DNA of 25,490 nt from Akkermansia sp. GTDB lineage: Bacteria > Verrucomicrobiota > Verrucomicrobiia > Verrucomicrobiales > Akkermansiaceae. Of this stretch, positions 7,574 through 12,886 are shown piece after piece; position 1 is the stretch's first letter; each line of letters begins with the position of its first letter. Where the stretch lies: NCBI GenBank assembly GCA_017628435.1, contig JAGBZE010000055.1:1-25490 (forward strand), in the 5' to 3' direction. Under the pieces are notes generated by a model, which was not told where the DNA came from, did not search any database, and saw only the letters and a program-made list of their open reading frames with translations. A program made the translations under genes and the position numbers.

Positions 7574-7602
7574 TTTACATCGCATAAAAAATGCGATATG
7601 CA
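7574..7602 (+). promoter_or_regulatory. Candidate promoter reading away from the PEP-CTERM gene
   Basis: TTTACA (7574-7579), a 17-bp spacer and TATGCA (7597-7602) on the plus strand; predicted start about 7609. Four of six bases of the -10 box match consensus. It points into a gene-free stretch that could encode a small RNA. Confidence 0.3.
7579..7597. repeat. Perfect palindrome ATCGCAT-N5-ATGCGAT, copy 2 (candidate operator)
   Basis: Same arms as copy 1 with an A5 spacer; the element is the reverse complement of copy 1. Centres are about 146 bp apart. It fills the spacer between TTTACA (7574-7579) and TATGCA (7597-7602) on the plus strand. Confidence 0.6.
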
Positions 7603-7608
7603 ATGGGA

Positions 7609-7692
7609 AAGCCTGCTCTCGGAGAAATGGGAGCAGGCTGGTGGAAGGTGTTGAGGAACAAATGAGTTGCCACCTTATGCTGTGTTTTTTTT
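7609..7692 (+). ncRNA. Candidate small RNA (two stems and a T8 tail)
   Basis: From the predicted start the transcript would open with a perfect 9-bp stem (AGCCTGCTC 7610-7618 with 7631-7639), then a weaker stem (AAGGTG 7645-7650 with CACCTT 7671-7676), and run into eight T (7685-7692). Eight bases separate the second stem from the T run, so it is not an ideal terminator. No convincing reading frame lies here. Speculative: read on the minus strand, the first stem is followed by TTTCCC and could instead end the aldo/keto reductase transcript. Confidence 0.25.
7610..7639 (-). terminator. Possible terminator of the aldo/keto reductase gene
   Basis: A 9-bp perfect stem with a 12-base loop, followed on the minus strand by TTTCCC. 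It lies about 110 bp after the stop at 7749, which is far, and the T run is short. It competes with the small-RNA reading of the same stem. Confidence 0.3.
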
Positions 7693-7748
7693 ATGCAGTT
7701 GCACACAAGGTGCCAGGTTGTGCCCCTGCTGCTGTGCCATGAACAGGC

Positions 7749-8702
7749 CTATTCTGCACTGAGAAGGTTCATCAATTCATCAGCCAGTGCAGGCTGGCCG
7801 GCAGCCGCGGCGCATTCCTCCAGCTGGGCCACGGTGCGGGCGCCGATGAGCACGCTGGTTACCTCGCTGCGCTGCAGCAGCCAGCGCAGGGCCAGCTGGG
7901 TGAGCGGCAGGCCTGCCTCTGTTGCCACGGCCTGCAGTTCTGCCACGCGGCGGGCATCGGTCGCCACCTTGTCGGCATCCAGGAAGATGGAATCGCTGCG
8001 CTCGGCTCGGGAACCGGCGGGAAGGGCGGTGGTGTTCAGGTATTTGCCGGTGAGCATGCCTTGCGCCAGGGGGGAGAAGACGATGCTGCCGGTGCCCTGC
8101 GCCTTGGCGGCGGGAAGCTGGCCGGCTTCGCAGGCGCGGTCCAGCAGGTTATAGCGCAGCTGGTGCAGAAGGCAGGGCACATGCGCCTCTGCCAGCAGGG
8201 TGCAGGCGCGGTTGAATAACGCAGGCGGGTATTTGGAAAGGCCTATGTAGAGAGCCTTGCCGCTGCGCACAATCTGCACCAGTGCCTCCACCGTTTCCTC
8301 GATGGGGGTATCAGGGTCCGGGCGGTGGTGGTAGAACACATCCACGTAATCCAGCTGCAGACGACGCAGGCTCTGGTCCAGCCCGGAGATGAGGTGCTTG
8401 CGGCTGCCCCAGTCGCCATACGGCCCCGGCCACATGAGGTGCCCGGCCTTGGTGGCAATGAACATTTCATCGCGGTGCCCGGCGAATTCCTGTTTCAGCA
8501 GGCTGCCGAAGCGTTCCTCTGCGCTGCCGGGGGGAGGACCGTAGTTATCTGCCAGGTCAAAGTGGCAGATGCCCAGCTCCATGGCGCGGCCGATGATGGC
8601 GGCATTCTGAGCCCGGTCATCGCCCCCGCCGAAATTGTGCCAGAGCCCCAGTGATATTTCCGGCAGCAGCACACCACTGCGCCCGCATCGTCTGTATTTC
8701 AT
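7749..8702 (-). CDS. Aldo/keto reductase, YghZ/AKR14-like
   Basis: The product is 317 residues from ATG 8702; a GTG at 8711 would add three. The N-terminus YRRCGRSGVLLPEISLGLWHNFG is characteristic of the AKR14 (YghZ, glyceraldehyde 3-phosphate reductase-like) branch. The catalytic tetrad of the NADPH-dependent TIM barrel is visible: D49 and Y54 in HFDLADNYG, K85 in ATKAGH, and His at 125/126 in YHHRPDP. The NADP-binding end is present as VLIGARTVAQLEE near the C-terminus. Expected role: cytoplasmic reduction of small aldehydes or methylglyoxal detoxification; the true substrate is not readable. It is somewhat shorter than E. coli YghZ (about 346 residues). The promoter at 8710-8738 would start transcription one base before the ATG. 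No obvious link to its neighbours. Confidence 0.88.
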   Translation of the reverse strand: MKYRRCGRSGVLLPEISLGLWHNFGGGDDRAQNAAIIGRAMELGICHFDLADNYGPPPGSAEERFGSLLKQEFAGHRDEMFIATKAGHLMWPGPYGDWGSRKHLISGLDQSLRRLQLDYVDVFYHHRPDPDTPIEETVEALVQIVRSGKALYIGLSKYPPALFNRACTLLAEAHVPCLLHQLRYNLLDRACEAGQLPAAKAQGTGSIVFSPLAQGMLTGKYLNTTALPAGSRAERSDSIFLDADKVATDARRVAELQAVATEAGLPLTQLALRWLLQRSEVTSVLIGARTVAQLEECAAAAGQPALADELMNLLSAE

Positions 8703-8709
8703 GGATATC

Positions 8710-8738
8710 ACTATAGCCTATGCGGCGCTCCGTGTAAA
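8710..8738 (-). promoter_or_regulatory. Putative promoter of the aldo/keto reductase gene
   Basis: TTTACA (8733-8738), exactly 17 bp, and TATAGT (8710-8715) on the minus strand. The predicted start is 8703, immediately before ATG 8702, so the mRNA would be leaderless. Confidence 0.55.
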
Positions 8739-8746
8739 GCTTTAGT

Positions 8747-8843
8747 CCTGCCCCGCAGGGGCAGGATATCGTCCCGAAGGGATTTCGTCCTGCCGCAGGC
8801 AGGATTTCGTCCGGCGTCTGCCGGATTTCGTTCCCCGGTGGGG
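8747..8843 (+). repeat. Hairpin array A: five short palindromes joined by ATTTCGT-type linkers
   Basis: Units are perfect mini-hairpins of different sequence: 8747-8765 (8-bp stem, loop GCA), 8773-8781 (CCC-GAA-GGG), 8789-8803 (6-bp stem, loop GCA), 8811-8824 (5-bp stem, loop GTCT), 8833-8843 (CCCC-GGT-GGGG). Between them stand 7-base linkers ATATCGT, ATTTCGT, ATTTCGT and ATTTCGT; the last is followed by one extra T. Stem sequence varies while linker length and sequence are kept. Confidence 0.85.
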
Positions 8844-8844
8844 C

Positions 8845-8874
8845 GGGGCAGAGTTTTTTTTCAATCATTGGGAA
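8845..8874 (+). repeat. Imperfect direct repeat, copy 1
   Basis: GGGGCAGAG, a T-rich run, then AATCATTGGGAA. It matches 9056-9087 (GGGGCAGAG, T-rich run, AATTATTGGGAA) about 211 bp away in the same orientation. Confidence 0.55.
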
Positions 8875-8944
8875 AAGGGGCAATGACGATTTGTATGAAT
8901 GTAGAATGTTGGATTTTCCTGTCTCCGCCAAAGCTTCCGTCTTT

Positions 8945-8979
8945 CCGGCTGCGCCGGATGAAATCCACGCTGCGCGTGG
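8945..8979 (-). repeat. Two-unit hairpin piece of the same family
   Basis: CCGGC-TGC-GCCGG (8945-8957), linker ATGAAAT (8958-8964), then CCACGC-TGC-GCGTGG (8965-8979). Both hairpins recur exactly in array B, and the orientation follows array B. Confidence 0.75.
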
Positions 8980-9055
8980 ATGAGTTCGCCTATTAATCTG
9001 CATTCTAGCTGATGCGAAGGGGTACGTACAGCAGAAAATTGAGAAAATCACATGG

Positions 9056-9087
9056 GGGGCAGAGATTTGTTTTCCAATTATTGGGAA
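9056..9087 (+). repeat. Imperfect direct repeat, copy 2
   Basis: Second copy of the element at 8845-8874, differing by a 2-base length change and a few substitutions. It lies between the two-hairpin piece and array B. Confidence 0.55.
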
Positions 9088-9113
9088 GAGTAAAACCGGG
9101 GCGGAATTGGGAA

Positions 9114-9197
9114 ACGAAATCCGGCTGCGCCGGACGAAATCCTGCCCCTGCGGGGCAGGACGATATCCCTGCGGGTCGAAATCCACGCTGCGCGTGG
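9114..9197 (-). repeat. Hairpin array B, inverted relative to array A
   Basis: Linkers read ACGAAAT (9114-9120, 9134-9140), ACGATAT (9160-9166) and TCGAAAT (9176-9182), the complements of the array A linkers. Hairpins: 9121-9133 (CCGGC-TGC-GCCGG), 9141-9159 (complement of the first unit of array A), 9167-9175 (CCC-TGC-GGG) and 9183-9197 (CCACGC-TGC-GCGTGG). It ends two bases from the L,D-transpeptidase stop codon. Confidence 0.85.
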
Positions 9198-9199
9198 AC

Positions 9200-9751
9200 T
9201 TATGCAATGATGACCTGTGTGCCCAGGGGAACGAGGTCAAAGAGGGTGGCGGCATCCTGCGGGGAGAGCCGGATGCAGCCGTGCGATACGGGGGTGCCGA
9301 GCCGGGCGGTATCTGCCGTGCCGTGGATGTAGATGTAGCGAGCGCGTGTGTTGGCGTTGTGTGGTTCCAGCCCGTGCAGGGTAAGGATGCGGGAGAGGAT
9401 GGCATCTTCTCCCTGGCTGGCGGCGGGATACAGCCCCACAGGGGTGCGGGCCCGGAAGACGGTGAGCAATGGGGCGTTTTCACCGTGCTTGGAGTAAATG
9501 CAGAATTTGCCCAGGGGGGTGCGGCCGCTGCCTTCTTCGCTGCCGGTGCCGGTGGCCCCGGTGCTGCAGGGGGCGGCAAATAGCAGTTCACCAGCGGCGG
9601 AGCAGAGCTCCAGCCGCTGGCGGGAAATGGAAATGAGGATTGACGATTGACTATTGACGATTGACAATTGAGGAATGGATGTGAAAGGGTCAATGGTACC
9701 TTCGGGTGATTTACTCCCCCAGGATGGTGCGGGCGATGTCCACCGCGGCAT
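9200..9751 (-). CDS. L,D-transpeptidase (YkuD domain), start uncertain
   Basis: The product is 183 residues if started at ATG 9751, which overlaps the end of murG by 41 bp. The YkuD domain starts near residue 38 (LISISRQRLEL). It contains RTPLGKF (77-83), the conserved His in YIHGT (H143) and the catalytic S-H-G-C-I-R-L motif with nucleophile C159, ending at TQVIIA. Such enzymes form 3-3 crosslinks in peptidoglycan or attach proteins to it, which fits its place at the end of a cell wall operon. The first 36 residues resemble no signal peptide and part of them is encoded by a 7-bp tandem repeat (9638-9672). A TTG at 9667, inside the repeat, is an alternative start. Export of this enzyme is expected, so the missing signal peptide is odd. 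Confidence 0.8.
   Translation of the reverse strand: MPRWTSPAPSWGSKSPEGTIDPFTSIPQLSIVNSQSSILISISRQRLELCSAAGELLFAAPCSTGATGTGSEEGSGRTPLGKFCIYSKHGENAPLLTVFRARTPVGLYPAASQGEDAILSRILTLHGLEPHNANTRARYIYIHGTADTARLGTPVSHGCIRLSPQDAATLFDLVPLGTQVIIA
9638..9672. repeat. Five-copy 7-bp tandem repeat (GATTGAC type)
   Basis: Plus-strand units: GATTGAC, GATTGAC, TATTGAC, GATTGAC, AATTGAG. It lies between the murG stop and the conserved part of the L,D-transpeptidase. Gain or loss of one unit would shift the reading frame entering the enzyme. Confidence 0.85.
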
Positions 9752-10796
9752 CCGGGCGGGCCAGGGAGCGCATGGCGGTTTCCATGGCGGTGCGGGCCTC
9801 GGGGTTCAGCGCTGTGGAGTGCACAAAATCATGCACTTTCTGTACGGTGAGTTCAGCCTGCTGGATGAGCACTGCAGCCCCGTGGTCGGAGAAGGCGCGG
9901 GCGTTGTGGGTCTGGTGGTCGTCTGCGGCAAAGGGGAAGGGAACCAACAGGCATGCCTTGCCGATGATGGAGAGCTCGGTGAGGGTGCTGGCACCGCTGC
10001 GGGCAATCACACCATCTGCTGCGGCATAGGCAGCGGGCATATCTGCGCAGAACCCGAGCACGGTGATGTTCGGTGCGCCGCCGGCCAGTGCGTTCACCCG
10101 CTCGTAGTCGATGCGGCCGGCAATGACGAGGTAGTGTACTTCGGTGTCGGCCTTGGCGGCCTCAATAAGCAGGGAATTGAGGTTGCGTGCTCCCTGGGAG
10201 CCGCCTGTGACGAGGATGACCGGTTTGTCCTGCGGCAGACCGAGCCGCTGGCGGGCTTCGGTTACGGTGGGCAGGCTGCGGATTTCATCGCGCACCGGGG
10301 TGCCGACCACGGCGCAGGTGCTGCCGGGGAAGTGCTGCACGGCCTCTTTCATGCCCACGAGCACTTTGGTGCACCAGCGGGCGGTGAGGCGGTTGGAACG
10401 CCCGGGCATGGCGTTGGAATCATGCACATAGGAGCGCAGCCCCAGTGCGTGTGCTGCCTTGCAGGGGGGCAGGCTGGTGAATCCGCCCATGCCCAGTACC
10501 ACATCTGCTTTTTCGCGGCGCAGGAGCTTCTTGCAGCTCATGTAGGTGGTGAAAAGCTTCCAGAGGAAAGCCGGCATGCGGAGGGAAAGGGTCGGGGGCT
10601 TGGCAATGGCCGGAATGGAGTGGAACTCCAGGTCACCATACTTGCTGGAGGCTTCGGCATCCACCTCCTTGCGGGAGATGAGGAGGATGGGGCGGTGCCC
10701 CTGCTTGCGGAGCTGCTGGGCCACGGCAATGCCGGGGAAAAGGTGGCCGCCTGTGCCGCCGCAGGCGATGATGACATTGAGAGGACGAGAGGTCAT
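9711..10796 (-). CDS. murG: UDP-N-acetylglucosamine--lipid I GlcNAc transferase
   Basis: The product is 361 residues, usual for the family. It adds GlcNAc to lipid I to make lipid II on the inner face of the membrane. The N-terminal Rossmann domain opens with NVIIACGGTGGHLFPG (8-22), the MurG glycine loop. The C-terminal domain has GGSQGARNLN and the nucleotide-sugar/membrane region GVIARSGASTLTELSIIGK followed by VPFPFAADDHQ-H-NA. The ATG at 10796 overlaps the ftsW stop as ATGA, indicating translational coupling; the frame is open further upstream but that part is antisense-like filler inside ftsW. A GTG or other start is unnecessary because the family N-terminus matches here. Confidence 0.97.
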   Translation of the reverse strand: MTSRPLNVIIACGGTGGHLFPGIAVAQQLRKQGHRPILLISRKEVDAEASSKYGDLEFHSIPAIAKPPTLSLRMPAFLWKLFTTYMSCKKLLRREKADVVLGMGGFTSLPPCKAAHALGLRSYVHDSNAMPGRSNRLTARWCTKVLVGMKEAVQHFPGSTCAVVGTPVRDEIRSLPTVTEARQRLGLPQDKPVILVTGGSQGARNLNSLLIEAAKADTEVHYLVIAGRIDYERVNALAGGAPNITVLGFCADMPAAYAAADGVIARSGASTLTELSIIGKACLLVPFPFAADDHQTHNARAFSDHGAAVLIQQAELTVQKVHDFVHSTALNPEARTAMETAMRSLARPDAAVDIARTILGE

Positions 10797-11944
10797 GGTT
10801 TCGTGATATCCTTGAGTCTGCGGAGAGGCCAGTAATTCTGGCGGATAACGGGAGTATGCCGCTGGATACTGGTGATAAGACCAATGGAGGCGATCGTGAA
10901 GACGAGATTGGTGCCGCCGCTGCTGATGAAGGGAAGCGGGAGACCCGTATTCGGCAGCAGGGCTGTTACTACCAGGATATTCAGCATGGCCGGCCAGAAT
11001 ATGGTGCAGGAGAGTCCCAGCGCAAGAATGCGGCCGAAGGTGTCCTGAGTCTGCACAGCCAGGGCAATGCCATTGTATACCAGCAGAGAGAACAGAGCTA
11101 CTACTCCCGCTGCGCCCAGAAAGCCCCATTCCTCACCAATTTCTGCAAAGATGAAGTCGGTGTGCGCATAGGGCAGGTTGCCATATTTCTCAATGCCGTC
11201 TCCCAGCCCCACGCCGCAGAGTCCGCCGCGGGCAAAGGCCAGAATCGCAATCCACTGCTGGCGACCAGCTCCCTGACTGAATGAGCGGGGGTCAAACCAG
11301 GCCTCGATGCGGAGCATACGGTTGGGGCTGCTCGTCATCATGAGGTAGAGGAGAATGCTTGCCAGCAGAGCTGAAAGCAGAATGAGCCAGGCACGCACGC
11401 CGGCGGTGTACAATACGCAGAATCCGGATACGGCAAGTGCTGCGGCTGTGCCCATGTCCTTTTCGCCGAGAATCAGCAGCAGGGGGAATCCGAACAGGCC
11501 GGCTGCCGGTATGACGAAACCCATCCAGAATGTGCCGGCGCTTTCTCTGCGGGTGGTGTACCAGTGCGCCAGTGTGATCATCAGCACAATCTTGGCCAGC
11601 TCACTGGGCTGGAAGGTGAGGGGGCCGAGACCTACCCAGCGGGATTCACCGTTGATGTTTTTCCCTATGCCGGGAAGATAGCAGCAGATGAGAAGAACGA
11701 CACATATTCCCCAGAAAACGTACACGAAGCGGCGCAGTTTGTGATAATCAAACCGGCTGAGCATCAATGCAAGAACAAGTCCCCCCATGCCATACTTGCA
11801 TTGCTTACCCAGGAAGGTGCTGGACCATTCCAGTTTTTCCTGTCCCGGCACGCAGGTGCCTGTGCTGGCAACCATGATGACCCCCAGCACGAGCAACAGG
11901 ATGAAGCAAATCCAGATGCAGATGATATTGATGCGGGGGGACAT
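10793..11944 (-). CDS. ftsW: Septal peptidoglycan glycosyltransferase FtsW (SEDS family)
   Basis: The product is 383 residues with about ten hydrophobic segments. SEDS proteins polymerise lipid II glycan strands; FtsW works with FtsI at the septum. Diagnostic features: GKNINGESRWVGLGPLTFQ around 94-112, directly followed by PSELAK, the ILGEKDMGTA segment with the conserved E-x-D-x-G region, and near the C-terminus NTGLPLPFISSGGTNLVF. RodA would share these motifs, but the position between murD/LysM and murG in a dcw cluster favours FtsW. It starts 26 bp after the LysM gene and overlaps murG by 4 bp. Confidence 0.95.
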   Translation of the reverse strand: MSPRINIICIWICFILLLVLGVIMVASTGTCVPGQEKLEWSSTFLGKQCKYGMGGLVLALMLSRFDYHKLRRFVYVFWGICVVLLICCYLPGIGKNINGESRWVGLGPLTFQPSELAKIVLMITLAHWYTTRRESAGTFWMGFVIPAAGLFGFPLLLILGEKDMGTAAALAVSGFCVLYTAGVRAWLILLSALLASILLYLMMTSSPNRMLRIEAWFDPRSFSQGAGRQQWIAILAFARGGLCGVGLGDGIEKYGNLPYAHTDFIFAEIGEEWGFLGAAGVVALFSLLVYNGIALAVQTQDTFGRILALGLSCTIFWPAMLNILVVTALLPNTGLPLPFISSGGTNLVFTIASIGLITSIQRHTPVIRQNYWPLRRLKDITKP

Positions 11945-11970
11945 GGTTTCTTCTGGTGTGCTGTGGCAGC

Positions 11971-12861
11971 TTATTCGCTGACTTTGAGCTTCTGTCCCAC
12001 CTGGAGACGACGTGCGTCAGCGGCGGTCATATTGTTGATTTTGAGAAGCTTAGGAAGAGAAATTTTGTATTTCTTGGCGATGCGACCCAGATTCTCGCCC
12101 CGCTTTACTACGTGGTACTGAGCGGTATCCGGCACAACCGGCTTGGCTGCGGTGGCCGCCTGGGCGGCAGCAGAGTCTGCCGGAACGGGGACATTCATGG
12201 CATAGCCGCCGGGAAGGTTGGTCATGGAGGCCAGCTGGGTGTTGGCGCCCTTGAGCACATCTTCGGTAATACCGTACTGAGCAGCAATGCGCCCCCACGT
12301 GTCACCGGATTGTACCATGTGCTTCACGGTGACGGTGTTCTGAGCCGGTGCTGCAGGAGCCGGGGCAGGCTGCACGGCAACCGGCTGGGTGGGCTCTGCC
12401 GGCTGGGCAGGAGCGGCAGGCACTACCTCCATGTTCACCGGTGTCTGGGTGATATGAACCTGTGTATCTGCCGGCGCAGGGGGGGCTGCAGGGGTGGCCG
12501 GAGCTGCCGGCTGAGTGCTCACCACTGGCTGGACCGGGGCTGCCGGAGCCGGGGTAGCTGCGGTAGGTGCCGGAGCCGGGGGCGGTGTAATGGTGGGGGC
12601 AATGGCCAGGCCACTGTTGCTGCTGGCAATGCTGCCACGGGCCATGACACCACCGATGATGACGAGGTGTAGTACAATCAGGCCAAGAATAATGCGGATG
12701 ACAGTGGCCGGGCTGGTGCGATCCACCACAAGCCCGGTGTCAGAATGCAGGCGGCGGGGCTGCTTGAGGTTGCTGTCGACAAAGGTTTTGATAAAGTGGC
12801 GTTTGGGCTTGGAACGCCCGAGGTCTGATGTGTGAAATGCGGTCTTCTGGTTCTTTCTCAT
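11971..12861 (-). CDS. Single-pass membrane protein with two periplasmic LysM domains
   Basis: The product is 296 residues. A basic cytoplasmic N-terminus (1-50) leads to one transmembrane helix (about 54-74). A long Pro/Ala/Thr/Gln linker follows (about 85-175), then two LysM peptidoglycan-binding domains: LysM1 about 181-225 (HMVQSGDTWGRIAAQYGI) and LysM2 about 249-294 (YHVVKRGENLGRIAKKYKI). It would be anchored in the inner membrane and grip glycan strands at a distance. LysM genes are not part of the classical dcw order. The location between murD and ftsW, with gaps of about 25 bp on both sides, suggests a division-specific wall-binding factor, comparable in logic (not in sequence) to SPOR-domain division proteins. 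This role is inferred. Confidence 0.88.
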   Translation of the reverse strand: MRKNQKTAFHTSDLGRSKPKRHFIKTFVDSNLKQPRRLHSDTGLVVDRTSPATVIRIILGLIVLHLVIIGGVMARGSIASSNSGLAIAPTITPPPAPAPTAATPAPAAPVQPVVSTQPAAPATPAAPPAPADTQVHITQTPVNMEVVPAAPAQPAEPTQPVAVQPAPAPAAPAQNTVTVKHMVQSGDTWGRIAAQYGITEDVLKGANTQLASMTNLPGGYAMNVPVPADSAAAQAATAAKPVVPDTAQYHVVKRGENLGRIAKKYKISLPKLLKINNMTAADARRLQVGQKLKVSE

Positions 12862-12886
12862 AAATGGTGCCTTGGGGGAATGGGGA

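Larger units (their letters stand above)
7332..7748. other. Gene-free stretch between the PEP-CTERM and aldo/keto reductase genes
   Basis: These 417 bp hold no supportable protein gene. They contain the two inverted palindrome copies, two promoter-like sequences pointing outward from them, the candidate small RNA, and a degenerate third motif TTTTTTATGCAGTTGCACA (7687-7705). That motif resembles the right half of copy 1 (TTTTTTATGCGATTGCATA, 7439-7457). The rest shows nothing I recognise. Confidence 0.6.
8703..9199. other. Gene-free stretch with hairpin arrays and a direct repeat
   Basis: These 497 bp separate the aldo/keto reductase start from the L,D-transpeptidase stop. No protein gene is supportable. 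Contents in order: aldo/keto reductase promoter, hairpin array A (8747-8843), direct repeat copy 1 (8845-8874), a two-hairpin piece (8945-8979), direct repeat copy 2 (9056-9087) and hairpin array B (9114-9197). Confidence 0.7.

Noticed and set aside
7431..7599. Terminal inverted repeats of a small transposable element (MITE)
   Set aside because: The two 21-bp inverted copies enclose 127 bp, but each copy is itself palindromic, no target duplication is visible, and their fit to promoter spacers is a better explanation. This remains possible if the 7431-7599 block is found dispersed in the genome.
8833..8860. CCCC-GGT-GGGG followed by eight T as a plus-strand terminator
   Set aside because: No plus-strand gene ends here, and ten bases (CGGGGCAGAG) separate the stem from the T run. 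It is better explained as the last unit of hairpin array A next to the direct repeat.
8747..9197. CRISPR array
   Set aside because: The constant element is only 7 bases and the variable parts are themselves palindromic and 9-19 bases long. There are no cas genes and no regular repeat-spacer lengths.
8617..9693. A minus-strand open frame across the hairpin arrays
   Set aside because: It reads through the L,D-transpeptidase in another frame and through palindromic repeats, giving Pro/Ser/Ala-rich sequence without motifs. The overlap with the repeat arrays is fortuitous.
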